From Scedosporium boydii (Eukaryota > Ascomycota > Sordariomycetes > Microascales > Microascaceae): a DNA stretch of 64,000 bases. Below are positions 23,572 through 34,767 of this stretch, piece by piece. The notes below the pieces were generated by a model. The model did not search any database. It worked only from the letters and a program-made list of their open reading frames with translations, and had not been told where the DNA came from. Made by a program: the position numbers and the translations under genes. The stretch's first letter is position 1. Every line of letters begins with the position of its first letter. The stretch covers positions 98,569 to 162,568 of the forward strand of contig NJFT01000076.1 in assembly GCA_002221725.1 (NCBI GenBank). The letters run 5' to 3'.

Positions 23572-26500
23572 CTCCCCCTGAAGGTTTCCGTGAATCAAAA
23601 CTCATTCCCGACGAGTCTAAAAAAGAAGAGGAAACAATTATTACTTCGGGAAAGGGAAAAAATAAGAACAAATAAAAAATTAGGGCCCTAAAAATAAGAC
23701 TAACAATAGAAAGAAGCACATCAAACCAAAGGGAACCAGGGTTGGGATTTTCGGAAAATGGAGCTTCTGTTTCTTCTTCAGAACGTTTCTCAAGTCGTTT
23801 CGTCTACCCCCCAGGCGGGATTAGGTTGGATGGACAGACAAGGCGTTAATCTCCCGCATTGTGGTCAATTGAGTTTTAAATCTCGCTCGTTTAGGTTTAA
23901 GGGTCACTACCTCAGTGCCCTGCCCAAGTAAACTACACCGCACCCCCTCTCCAGGTCAAAGTTGCTGTGCTTGCCGCGGACCACCAATTAATCTGTGCTG
24001 ATCTCAAGATCAACATCAATTGATCGAACTCCCTTCCGCTCCAAGTACCGGACCAGAGCAGACCTCACCACCAAGTAAAGTATGCTTATGAACCAACACC
24101 ACAAGAAGGAACCTCAAGCTGTCTCCGCCTGTCTCGTCTTTTCAATGATCAATGTTCTTTTCCCACGCACCAATTAAACCCCGGTGTGCCAGATTCGGCA
24201 GATGCCCAAACGCCAACGTACACGTATCCTTTGATGCCAACAAAACGTCAGTGAGGTGAGTCCCTGCAGCGCACTCTTTATGGCAGCCGCTAAAACGCTG
24301 AGAGATAGCTTGTGCCAAGATTGATCGATTGACCGATTGAGCAAATGTTTCAAGTCCAATGTTCTTCTTGAAGCTTACAAACCCAACGTATGTACGAAGT
24401 AATCTACATAGCCATCAATGATGTTCTTGTTTGGTCAAATCCTACAAAGGCGAACCCATCACGAAGCACTAAAGTCCTGTTATGACTGAGAGGAGTACGC
24501 ATACACGAGCCAGTCACCTGTACAATTGATCAAATCGATTGAATTGATCAATCCTTCCCGATCATTTTATTATTTTCACCATGGTTCCCGGTCGATGTGT
24601 ACTGCCTTACACCGGTATCACTAATATAAACCACTCTACGAAGTACTTGTGCCCCTAGTACAGGGGAGACCCAGCAGAGGAGACTTCTCACGCGGAGAAT
24701 AAACTACAACCCACTCTGAGCTACTCAACTAAACTACTACTCCGTACACTACCTTATTACGCTACTACAGAATGCAAGGCGAGTGTGACTGCCGCCAATT
24801 CCAGCTGAGTAGACTCGACGAGGCACAGCGGGTGGACGGATGATGACGACCATCAATGTCTTAGATGCCACCACGCAGGTACGTACTGCTGGACGGATAC
24901 GCACACACCCCGGGGAATCGGCACACTTGTGCGCTTCGATTCATTTTCTTTACGAAGTAATTCTAATGGAAATGCCCATGGGCTCTCCGCCGACGAGGAT
25001 ACCCTGGTATTGGTTTGATTCCCTGCCCAGTGTGTAAGTTTATTACGTACGCATACCGCCTAGCTCCGAATGGGAAAGGGGGGCGTGTACGAAGTATGAA
25101 GGACAATTGTATTAATTCAGAGGCTCCTAGGGAGTGACGGGGTCAAGCTCCACGAGCAATGACAGTTGAGGCCAAGGCAAACACTCGGATGCCGCCATCG
25201 ACGAGGGTAGAGAACTGCCTAATAGCTTGTTGTCAACTGTTCATCGCACGACTAAAATGCATACCTTTGCCTCTGAATCGGATCCCTGATCATAGTTTAC
25301 GGTCTGTTACGAGAAGGGAGTATCATTGTATTATCAGAGTAAGGAGGTGGGGTTCTAGGACTCTAATGGCCTTCTCGAGAGTCCTAGGACCTAAACACAT
25401 CAATTGATCAGTACGCCGCGAAATGCTAGATCTATTGGGGCCGTTTCCCACCCAGCTTTTTTTTTTTTTTTTTCGTCTGAACATTCGAGGAATATGTTTA
25501 TCTTCGCCTGCCCAAGCTTGTCTTTGGTGCACGGTATATACATTCACGCAGAGGAAGGGATCCCCAAAGCACCCGCACCCCACTCCCTGATCGGACCTGC
25601 TACGCCATTTAAATCTCTGCTGGCGTTCCATCAGCCCATCAATTGATGCTTGTCCAGGCCATTATCTCCGACAAGCTAGGTGACCTATCCCTAAAACCCC
25701 GCTTCCCCTACTAGGCTTGCCCTGCTCTTCACACCCAGTCCTTAGAGCAGCCACGGCCGCTCCACCTGAGACAAGTGAGGCGAGCCGAGTGGGAGCGTGT
25801 GTCTAGGTATATGTAATACTCCATACCTTTGTAGAACATGAAGATCCATGCTGCCAGCGTGCCCCCTCGTTCCATCCTCCATCGTAAAAACGTCTTCCAA
25901 CTCGTTGGACAAGGGCCTGGTAAATGCATGGTCCGCCTCCTTCTCCATCCCATCATCGTGAGAGAAACTGCGTTGACATCGACATCGGGGCGTGTGACGA
26001 TTTGGAGACCCTTGTTCCGCCCTTCCGAGACTTCCCTCGTGCACAGAGTATGTCTTACCTCTGTCCCCTGACAAGCAGTTGAAGACTTGCCCATCCAGAG
26101 AAAGCTTCCCCAGTCGATCTAGACACGGTTTTGATAAATTCGCATCGTGATTTGTCGCGCTTGCCTCTTTGCCTGCATGAAGCTAAGACTTGTGGAGACA
26201 TTGAAGCTTCCACTGCCACCACTCAAGGTGGTCCGCAAGCTCCTTGCCCACCGAATGCACACATTTGGCCGTATTAGCGTCAAAGAAAATGGCAACGACG
26301 ACAAGATATAGTACATGGCACATGCGCCACCCAAGCCGTGGGGTACAGTTCCTGCTCTTGTCACCACACCGACCCCCACAGGTTCCGTTGTCACCTCGAT
26401 CTTGATGGGTATACACCTTTTTCGGGATCACATATACCCGGGTAAATCGAAGTGCCTGCCCTAGAAAATGATGGGTAATACTTCAATTCTAAGACTTTGC

Positions 26501-27009
26501 TGGAATAAAGTACATCCAAGCTCAAACCCAAGCTCGGCTAGGTTCGGGTCCCCCATCGCTTGACATCCCCCCTGCTGAGAGAATAAAGCCATCCTACACC
26601 ACCCTGTTGCTCTCGTGGCCAGGTCCCTCGCCTATTCCTAAAAGTGAGACATCCATGTCCCTTTCGCTCAACCTCTAACCCAACCATGGCTCCCAAAAGC
26701 TCACAGCTCCTACCATACCCTCGAGACCAATCGTAGGTGCTTCATCCCCAACTTTTAATCCCTCATTATACGTCATACCACAGCGTTGGGTATCTACAAG
26801 TGCCAGTAGCAAACAAATGAAAACCTAGCAAAAGCTAACGGGCGGTGACGAACAAATCAAAAGAAACCTTCCAGCGATGTGACATGTGACAGGCGTGAGG
26901 CGCACGCTTGGTTGGAGCTTACGGCGCCCCTCACCTTCGCGCTCTTCTTTTCCCGCCTCTCGCCGCGCTCGTACCGGAGGACCCTCCGGGCCGGCTATCG
27001 GTCGCCCCT
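21713..27009. other. 5.3 kb gene-free region
   Basis: I find no supported gene. It contains five copies of TACTTCGTA/TACGAAGTA (22385, 24393, 24637, 24951, 25088), three ATCAATTGAT palindromes (24015, 25399, 25638), a T16 run near 25459 and a CT/AC microsatellite. The leftmost few hundred bases are the leader and promoter of the gene at 21044. No terminal repeats, transposase or reverse transcriptase motif was seen. Confidence 0.55.
23541..23574 (+). repeat. (CT)n then (CA)n microsatellite
   Basis: About twelve CT units followed by five CA units within the gene-free region. Confidence 0.9.
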
Positions 27010-28989
27010 TCATCCCGTTCCCGTCGAGGCGCCTACCGTACTCGTCTTACGACGGAGACCAGCCGCTTTGAATCGCCTAACGACTTGATATGATCTATCG
27101 AGCTCGTTTTCGATGGCGCATCGCACCCTCAACGCCGTCACGGCTTGATACAAGCTCCTCTCCCCCTTGAGTATCCAATAGTCCAGTGTTTCCCTCGTCG
27201 GCTGCTCGAGAAGCCTCCCAAAGTCCGCCAAGCTCACCTGCGGGACGAGCGTGAGGCTGGCGCCCAGCACACGCTCGTCAACCAGGAATCTTCTGATGCT
27301 GACCGGGAGGAGGTGAAGAGTGTCGAGCTGGCGGAGGCGGTGGCGAACCTCCAGCCCGACCATGCGGACGAGGAAGCTCGTAATCTGCGTCGTCCGACTG
27401 CGCGTTTCCAAAAGCGATGGGCCGTGCATGTCGCTCTGCAAAAAGGGGATGAGGTAGGGCCGAGCTTGGGATACAATGTAATGATTGACGTTCAGCAACT
27501 CGGCCACCCGGTGGAGCGGGGATTCGCGGTCAGTGTACGAGACCCGGCTCCAATGGCGAAAGTCAATGGTGCTTCCCGGAGGTGCCCAGTCGACAATATT
27601 GCCATAGGCATCTTTGCACAACAGGTTCGTTCGGCAGTGACCGTAGAGAGATGTTGAGCTAGAGTTTGACGCAACTGCTGCAGTCCATATAAGCTATTCG
27701 GGAGTAAGTTAGCCGGCTGGTTGTGTTTCCCTTGCGAGGGAGGGGGAAAAAGTATTGCTGTATACTTACAACCTTGGGAGTAGTAATATAGTTCATTAAA
27801 GTGGGCACACCCCCATCCTCCCCTACCGCCACCGTGATGTTGAGCACCCTCTTGGTTCTATTAAAAGCCTCCTCGAAGGTTAGGTCCCCCACATTGGCAC
27901 GCAGGCACTCTTCCAGTACCCGCACATCTAGAAAATGGCCTTCACGGATGAACCTATTGATCCGTCGTTTGAGAGTGGCCAGTCGTGTCGCCAGAGACTG
28001 CACCTCCGAATCGCCGAGCGTCTTCCCGGCGAATGCGGACAGGTCGATACCATCCCCCTTTAGGATGCGAGGAAGCTCTTCCATTGTGTGGATGGAGACG
28101 AGAGCTGCGATCAGTGCTCCGGTGCCAGTGCCTGTGATGATTCTGGGTAGAAGGCCGCGGAGGAACAAGGCTTTGACCACACCGAGATGGCACAACCCAA
28201 ATACGGCCCCTCCTTGAAGAACAAGCGTGCTTCTCCCGAAAGCCTGTCTCGTGTCGTGGATAAAGTCCAACTTCATCTGCATCGTCAACGCGGGAGCTCC
28301 ATTACTATCGCTGCGGGCTCCGGTAGCGGGTACGGTGGGCAGAGAGCTAATCTCCTCGAGGCACTCCGCGATCTGCGCAATGTATTCCTCGATGAGATAC
28401 TTGGTGCCCGCGAACGCTTGGTTGTACAGTTTGGGTGCTGTGATATTGCCGAGGTTCCTGATTAGACCACTCCGTAAGAAGTTAATCATCTGGCAGAGAT
28501 TGTTCTCCTCTCTCAACGTGGCTAGTGTATTAAGACGCTCGTTTATGAGATGGTAGTCGTAATACTTGGAGGTTGGATTGTTCCGCCAGAGGTCGAGGCC
28601 GAGAAGGCTGTCAAGGTGGAGGGCAGCTTCTTCCCAGTCTTCAAAGGTCTCGGCATTGTGAAGGAGGTCCAACCAGAGCTCAACTGGGCTCCTTCTATGA
28701 TGCCATGCCCATAGTTTCTAGATCCCAAAACGGATAGTTGAGCATAGGTTTGAGCCACGCGGCAGAGAGAAGATCGATCGAAACTTACCTGCCACCAATA
28801 TCTCGCCACGTCCAACAGCATCCGACACACAGCAACAATCATCCCGAGGCCGAACATTATGCCACGGCTTGGATAATGTGATTAAACCATCAATTGACTT
28901 CCGAAGAATGACTAGACCTGACAAGCTAACTTAGTACGGAGCTGGAAGGGTCTCAAGGGACGACCAAGAGTCAGGGCAAAGGCTCCCAT
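27010..28989 (-). CDS. Patatin-domain (TGL3/4/5-like) protein lacking the catalytic dyad
   Basis: Related to fungal triacylglycerol lipases and lysophospholipid acyltransferases of lipid droplets. Exons: 28931-28989, 28789-28867, 27770-28717 and 27010-27693 (589 aa); introns of 63, 71 and 76 bp. Splicing gives RYWWQ-KLWAWHHRRSP and TPKV-LIWTAAVASNS, both typical of the family. The N-terminal DUF3336-type region (residues 40-190) carries a hydrophobic segment, MFGLGMIVAVCRMLL, that may insert in membrane. The patatin domain has the glycine-rich oxyanion loop (LQGGAVFGLCHLG), but the nucleophile elbow reads G242-T-G-T-G246, so the serine of GxSxG is glycine. The expected Asp-Gly near residue 413 is also absent (RVSYTDRESP). 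Later blocks (ELLNVNHYIVSQARPYLIPFL) are well kept, so this looks like a maintained pseudoenzyme rather than a decaying gene. The first intron (donor GTTAGC, acceptor CCAAG) is the least certain. Confidence 0.85.
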
Positions 28990-30475
28990 GATCTGAAGAA
29001 AATACTGAAATTTGGGGTAAGACCGGACGCAGTCCTAATTTAAGTGCTATTGTCTGAAGGAGTCTGGAGTCTCGTGGGTGGGAGGAACAATGAACCAGCC
29101 TTGATTACGAGCGATGTTGAGCACCACTGCCATGTGATCGCCTGTGGGGTTGACCACATTGAAGGAAGTTGCCGAGCGGGTGGCAACCTTATGTACAAGT
29201 ACGTACTTCTATCGAGGTCTTAGTGTGGTGTACTTCGTACATTGTACACCGTTCCTTGTCCCCCAACTACAACTAAACTAGAGCTGTTCAGATTGCTGAA
29301 GCTCTCCACTGCGGGGGGGCCCAACGCCAGGCTGGCGCCGATTTGGCGCGCAACACACCATTTACAGGGGAGTGTACACTAGCCCAGCAGACCAGGTTCT
29401 GTGAACGGACAGGGACTGGGACTAAACTCTTCTCAGCGGCCTACTTCACCAATATCGGAGATCTTCGCCGGGGTAGCGTTGATCAACACCGCAATACACA
29501 GGGTACACTCACTCCCTCAGAATAAATCCTCCGATTCGTCATTTTAATGACATGGGGAAGTTGAATCTTGTCGAGCAGAGCACGTCAAGCAGCAGGATCC
29601 TATACATTTCTCGCAAGATTCTTAGAAGCTGACAATAAAAGCACGACACCTTTCAGAATGATGCTGTGAACTCGTTCCCGAGGATAGTTTTACCAACATA
29701 TCGACACGTATAATACCCGCAACACCATCAAGGTTCTACGAAGGAGGTTTACTCGGAAGAATGACGTCGTGCTGGCGGCGCCAAAGTTAGCCGTGGGGTG
29801 GACAGAAGCTGCCAAGCATTTACATCAGGCACGAACCTTATGGGGTCACGACCTTAAACACAGACGATATCCAGGCATACTGGGTCTCTTCGAATAGGTC
29901 GCTTCATGAGGCAGGGAACCGATAGCAGGTGAAATGGTATACGTCAGGTATTTGAGCAGCCACAGGCTGACCAGAAGTTAGGCTAGGGGAGGAAAGTAAA
30001 GAGTGATTATCTTCCTTCCGAGCCCGATCTAAAAATCCGGACTTGGTACGTGCGGTCCTTCAGATCCAAGAGCCCCGGACAGTGTGTTATAGGACGGAGG
30101 CGGTATACAATATTACGACGCGGAAAGGCGCCTACCTACTCGGCCATCTAGCTTAGGATTCAGGGCAGCAAGCTCGAGGACACCCGCTCGCTTACAATTT
30201 ACAAGGCTTCTTATTAGGCGTGGTGATAGCAAGATACATATTGACATCGGTCAATGGGAAGTTACGGGCTCGTATGTCAAATTCGCTTTACCAAGTCTCC
30301 TGATGGGTTTATGACAATCATACAGCATATATTTATAAAAAGCTGTATGGAACTGATATAAATACACCAATGTTCAACTTCAAACCGACGAGGATTTGTC
30401 AAATGTGAACTTCTGATCTACCAAAGCAATACTACCACACCTGGACGAACCGAAAAGAGCATACGACAAGCTAAA
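28990..30475. other. Intergenic, patatin promoter and SMP gene upstream region
   Basis: No coding content recognised. A TACTTCGTA copy lies at 29231. The part from 29.5 to 30.4 kb is AT-richer and without long open frames, possibly old degenerate repeat sequence, but no family could be named. Confidence 0.5.
30334..30340 (+). promoter_or_regulatory. TATA box of the SMP/LEA-like gene
   Basis: TATAAAA 136 bp before the start codon at 30476, at a plausible distance for a short-leader stress gene. Confidence 0.5.
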
Positions 30476-30757
30476 ATGGGCAAGAATTCCATGACTAAAT
30501 CTGATTCCTCGAGGGTCCAGTCCTCACAGGTACGGCCATAGATGAGATGGGCTTTCCCAGCCCAACTGACATCTTAGCAGGCTAAAAGTAGAGGGGACAT
30601 GTCATCCAAAGGATTTGCCGCCCGTGCCCAGTCGGCCGGAGATCGCTGGGCCGCAGGGTCCTCAGATTCCCCGCCACCTTCCGGAACCCGTCACGGGGGA
30701 GGAGGTGGTGGTACGGCCGGCTCAGGCACCGGCGATTCCGGGTCAAAGAAGACTTAA
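30476..30757 (+). CDS. Small SMP-domain (seed maturation / LEA-like) protein
   Basis: A 76-residue protein from two exons, 30476-30529 and 30581-30757, around a 51 bp intron (GTACGG to TAGCAG). The spliced product reads MGKNSMTKSDSSRVQSSQ joined to AKSRGDMSSKGFAARAQSAG, then DRWAAGSSDS and a glycine-rich tail. The SDSSRVQSSQAKSRGDMS and FAARAQSAGDR segments match the SMP motif of late-embryogenesis-abundant-like proteins, which occur as tiny hydrophilic proteins in many ascomycetes. In plants the family is linked to desiccation tolerance; in fungi a spore or stress role is inferred, not shown. The tail (GGGGGGTAGSGTGDSGSKKT) is longer than I expect. It is easily missed because neither exon alone is long. 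Confidence 0.82.
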
Positions 30758-31967
30758 AGGCGGGGGGAGATGGTACTCGGTACTGATCGTGGAAGAAGTT
30801 TTTACAAGTGCCTTTTCTTTTTCTTCTTTTTTTTTGCCCTTTCGTGATGGCTACGCGGGATGCTCTCTGCCTCATCTAGGAATAGGGAATTAGTCGGCGG
30901 ATATGAAGGATCTATGGTGGTGATTGCCTATATTAGCAGCTTGCCCTCGTAGCGACGAGATATACCCACCATTCTGAGCCCGACAGCCAGTGCCATCTCT
31001 GCCTGTAGTGCTTACAACCAGGCTGCGTGCATCAAACCCCAAGGCAATTATACATGAATCTCTTCACCACTGCACTAACGCCATTGTTCGAAGCACGCGT
31101 GTAGAACTAACTCGAATTATAACAGAGGTCCGATTCCGTCGCGGCACTACTGATATAGATCCGCTAATAAATGTTTCGTAACCTAGATGGATTCATGAAC
31201 CACAACGAGGTATCGCATTCCGGGCCCGCAAAAGAAAAAGAGACCCGACTCTGTGCTCTTTGATATTGGAGTTCATGCTCAAAGTCTTCCAGACTTCATC
31301 GACTATGACTTTCCTTTTTCCTTAGTCTTGAGTATAGAGATAGGGAGGGCTTATCTCATGCTAAACAAAGGAGGGAGACGACCAGAACCAGGGGAATGTG
31401 CCCAAGGCTGCTATCCCCTGTTATAAACCATTTTCCCTTGTAGTACTCGGGGCGCCTGAAAGTATTTGGATCTATTGTATGCTTTTAGGTAATGAACTTC
31501 TAACGATTGAGATCAGTGTAATGGGCTAAAATTCTTGGGCAGCGCCAACTATGCAGCTTGTGAGTGTCATGCACTGGTGTTGTACCTGGATGGAGTGGCG
31601 GATAGCGGCTTTGTCGAAACGATTCATCTCCTACAAACTCGAATAATGACTGGCCGGCATGAGAGGTTGTGTTTCCAAACAGCCTTTCAAGCGAATACCT
31701 GCGATTTTCTTTAAGGGTTCGCTCTAACATACCTCAAGTTCCACGTCGATCTGACAAACACTTACATCGATGCCTACTTCCCATATCTCCACCCAATCCT
31801 TCTTCTGGTTCCTTCCGTCTGGCAGCTCCTGCCTCTATAAAATGGCCCTCGCTTCTCGGTGAAATTCATCCCCAAGACGAACTCTTTCTCAAACTTCTCA
31901 AATTCGACCCTCTTCATCTACCCGCGCACCCCCACGCATTGACACCCACTTACATCGGCTTTACAAG
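30758..31967. other. Intergenic between SMP gene and GGCT pseudogene
   Basis: No supported gene. Open frames overlapping the right part are out-of-phase with the broken gene that follows. The interval ends with a TATA box and short leader of that gene. Confidence 0.5.
31836..31842 (+). promoter_or_regulatory. TATA box upstream of the GGCT-like pseudogene
   Basis: TATAAAA 132 bp before the ATG at 31968. Its survival suggests the promoter may still be active or the lesions are recent. Confidence 0.45.
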
Positions 31968-32590
31968 ATGTCCCAACAAAACCCATCCTCAACCAACTCA
32001 TCAGCAGGAGACCCACCCTCTACTTTGCCTATGGCAGCAACCTCTCCCTCCCCCAGATGGCCAACCGATGCCCGAACAGCAAATACATAGGGCGCGCCAT
32101 CCTCGACAGCTACAAGTGGATAATCAACGAGCGACGCTACGCCAACATTGTTCCCGCCCCTGGACACCGCGTTGAGGGACTCGTGTTCGAGCTCGGCGGC
32201 GATGATGAGAAGCGCCTGGATAGAAGTGAGGGGGTATCTAAGGGTGCGTACGGCTAGGAGAATCATGTCGCGAAGGTCTACCTTTCTCCTACGCTGCTGT
32301 ATCGCGTGCCGACGGTGTCCATTGTTCGCGACAGTGGCCCTGGATCGGTTATCGACAACGCGAAGTGCGAAGGCAAGCATGTTACGGAGAATATGGCATC
32401 GCTGGAGATGAGTGTTCTTGTCTATGTGGATAGAAAGAGAGTTGGTCCTGGGTCGCCTTGGGAGGAATACGTTGGTCGGATAAGGACTGGGGTTGTGGAT
32501 GCTGTGGCCCTTGGAGTCGATTCTTCTTATTTCTCTACTTCTGTTCTCCCACTCCTTTTGGAAAAAGAGACAGACACTCATACATCATAG
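31968..32590 (+). pseudogene. Gamma-glutamylcyclotransferase-like gene with frameshift and nonsense codon
   Basis: Homologues of this fold release 5-oxoproline from gamma-glutamyl compounds in glutathione turnover. The start context at 31968 opens MSQQNPSSTNSSAGDP, then the frame is lost within the C-rich stretch 32010-32020. The family signature YFAYGSNLSLPQMANRCPNS continues in a different frame from 32021, consistent with loss of one C. The frame runs through RAILDSYKWIINERRYANIV and FELGGDDEKRLDRSEGV, which includes the expected catalytic glutamate region, until TAG at 32255-32257. It then stays open in the same phase (HVAKVYLSP, VLVYVDRKRVGPGSPWEEYVGRI) to 32590. No intron with usable sites removes either lesion. 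The last 20 residues look unlike the family. I call it a recent pseudogene; sequencing error at two places is the alternative. Confidence 0.78.
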
Positions 32591-32959
32591 CTTCAGCGTC
32601 ATGGAGCACATGGGTCAGTTGCCAGACTTCAAGTTGCCCTTTCCCCTAAAACGTGGGGAAGAGGAAATCATGGGAAACGAGCGGAGAGTGACGCACCAGG
32701 GGGTTCATGTTGTTACCGACTTCGCTCTCTTGATCAATAGCCAATAGGACATACAAAATATTTTGATGACGCACAATATTACCATGATGGCCCTAGGAAT
32801 GCCGAGTTGACAGTCCCATTCTTATCCTCCTCGCCAAGGGTGAAAGACACACCCTACCGTAACCACATCTGATGAGGCTCTTCGAGAATCAAAGCCTCTA
32901 TTACCATGCTCTGCGAGATGAATTTCCGTGGCAGAATTGGGTATCCTCACTTGTTTTTT

Positions 32960-32994
<35 letters not shown>

Positions 32995-33393
32995 CTTTTT
33001 TTTTCTTTTTTTTTTTTCTTTTGAGGTTGGATTGGAAGAAAACCGCTAATATCGATGCCAGATTCGGATATCGCTTTGTGTGTCCAAAGAACATAAGTAG
33101 ACGGACCATCAATCCGAGGATGCGAAAGCTACCTGGTCGTATGATTCACTGTATTGGTTCTTGAATGAAGTCCTCGTATCTGGGGAACTAACCCGGCAAT
33201 GTCCAGTGCAGAATGATGGTCACTTCAGAGTGGATACGAATCTGACCAGTCGCCGGATCTGCTGATGGCCTGGCTAACAAAATGTGCCCTAGGGGCCTGG
33301 AGCTCCATATGTCGTGACAGGAGGATGGTTCTCATGAATCTTCCCGCGGATTATATCTGTCCAAGAGAGTGATAGCGGTCCGAAGACTGAAAC
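32591..33393. other. Intergenic with long T-rich homopolymer tract
   Basis: Flanks of the pseudogene and of the minus-strand gene at 33394. The centre is a poly-T tract; I see no coding content. Confidence 0.6.
32953..33022 (+). repeat. Poly-T tract interrupted by single C
   Basis: About 70 bases almost entirely T with isolated C residues, including an uninterrupted run of about 34 T. Consistent with a homopolymer microsatellite or the poly-A tail of an old retroposed element read on this strand, but no element body is recognisable next to it. Confidence 0.85.
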
Positions 33394-34347
33394 TCATGTA
33401 AATGCTCTTTTCATGATAAGATCGATCATTCTTCTGCGTTCATATTCCGGGTCACCTTCGTAGACATCCATCTCCGAGTCAATTCTCGAGGTTTTGGTGT
33501 GTCGGAAAAAAGCTTCAACCTGTCTCTGTCCGGCTGTCTTATGCTTGGATGGGAATAGCGGCCAGACGATATGACCGAATCTTGTCCCCGGGACAGAAAA
33601 CATAAACATATAAGTGAAGAGCCCGCTTTGAAATGCTCCACAGCACGTTGGGATCGCGAAATGGGGAAGCGCAGTTTTGAGGAATGCGAGATTTAGTATA
33701 TTTTCCAGGTCACACTTAAAGCTGATTCTGACAATGATGTCGTTGCCGAGGTCCAGTAGGATAGCCTCAGGGGGCCCACCAAGGATCTTGGAATTTTTCA
33801 GGCGTCGGTTGAAACCAACAAGGAAGTTCTCGTCGAGGTCTTCGAGAGAACCTAGTGTCCGTGGCCGGCTGGGCTCCGCACCCATGCGGGTTTGAAGACG
33901 CCTGCTCAGCGGCGTGAGATAGGTCACCGGGCAGTATGGAGAAAGAACCAGTATGCCAGCCAGGTGTGGGCATAAATGTGCGCATCTAGAGCTGTCGCGC
34001 CGCCGAATGGAACATGGCGGAGTCGATCGTTGGATGAATTTACGACACTGAAGGACTTGCTCCTTCCACATCCATAAGAGACTCGGGCCCGAATATGGGG
34101 CGTCCGAGGGAAGAGGATCTCCGCCCTGCTCGATCGACGGCAGAATAGAGTTGTCTCGATTTACCGTGGACGGAGAAGCTGGCGGGGAAGCTAGGGGTTG
34201 GACCACAGTTGGAGAAGAAACTTCCGACTTGATTACTGGAGGAGAGGCTTCTTCGTCGGTCATCGGGCTGGCCTCTTGCTTGACCCCTGCTCCATGTCGT
34301 AGTCGACCGTTAGGAGGAGCTGAGTTGAGCTGAGATGGATTTGCCAT
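33394..34347 (-). CDS. Unnamed protein (317 aa), family not recognised
   Basis: An uninterrupted 317-codon frame from ATG at 34347. The N-terminal 80 residues are Ser/Pro/Glu-rich and disordered (KQEASPMTDEEASPPVIKSE). The middle contains a Cys/Arg-rich patch (CSIRRRDSSRCAHLCPHLAG) that could hide a small intron or a short metal-binding region. The C-terminal half looks folded: NSKILGGPPEAILLDLGN, then DIIVRISFKCDLENILNLAF, and ends ERRRMIDLIMKRAFT. The EAILLDLGNDIIVRI segment faintly recalls phosphotransferase-like folds, but no catalytic motif is present and I do not claim it. It lies between a pseudogene and LEO1 on the same strand as LEO1. Confidence 0.55.
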   Translation of the reverse strand: MANPSQLNSAPPNGRLRHGAGVKQEASPMTDEEASPPVIKSEVSSPTVVQPLASPPASPSTVNRDNSILPSIEQGGDPLPSDAPYSGPSLLWMWKEQVLQCRKFIQRSTPPCSIRRRDSSRCAHLCPHLAGILVLSPYCPVTYLTPLSRRLQTRMGAEPSRPRTLGSLEDLDENFLVGFNRRLKNSKILGGPPEAILLDLGNDIIVRISFKCDLENILNLAFLKTALPHFAIPTCCGAFQSGLFTYMFMFSVPGTRFGHIVWPLFPSKHKTAGQRQVEAFFRHTKTSRIDSEMDVYEGDPEYERRRMIDLIMKRAFT

Positions 34348-34767
34348 GATTGGGTTCTAGGAGAAGATGAAACAATACTTGGTGTAGGTGTGTTATCAAA
34401 GAAGAGAGAGGGGGGAGAACAATATGAGCAGGAAATATCGTAGTCATGCTCTTCGTGTTGGTCTCTTGAGAGGCAACACCGACGTCATAGAAAGTCAAGG
34501 CTAGTAGAATTGGCAAGGAGTCCTTGGTAGCACCTTCCTCGTAGGGACGATGGCTTAAAGCGACGATAACCTCAACTCGTAGCTGACGACGGACCGCGCC
34601 TGATGAGGCATGTGTATGTATTATCATGCATGTATGTATTGACTAGCCTTTGTGTAGAATAGTTTACATGTCCAGCTCGACCCTGGACCCTGATGCGCCT
34701 GTAACCCCTAAACAATTTGTTCTTTTAATGCGAATGTTTGAAACCAGAAACCAGAAACCAGGACCCT
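34348..34767. other. Short intergenic region between the unnamed gene and LEO1
   Basis: Promoter of the gene at 33394 and 3' flank of LEO1. A TGCATGTATG-type near-repeat around 34608-34640 is the only notable sequence. Confidence 0.5.

Noticed and set aside
31669..32175. 168-codon plus-strand frame overlapping the GGCT-like gene
   Set aside because: It crosses the conserved YFAYGSNL region in the wrong phase and has no family resemblance.
32953..33022. Poly-T tract as a retrotransposon tail
   Set aside because: No element body, target-site duplication or reverse transcriptase remnant is recognisable beside it.
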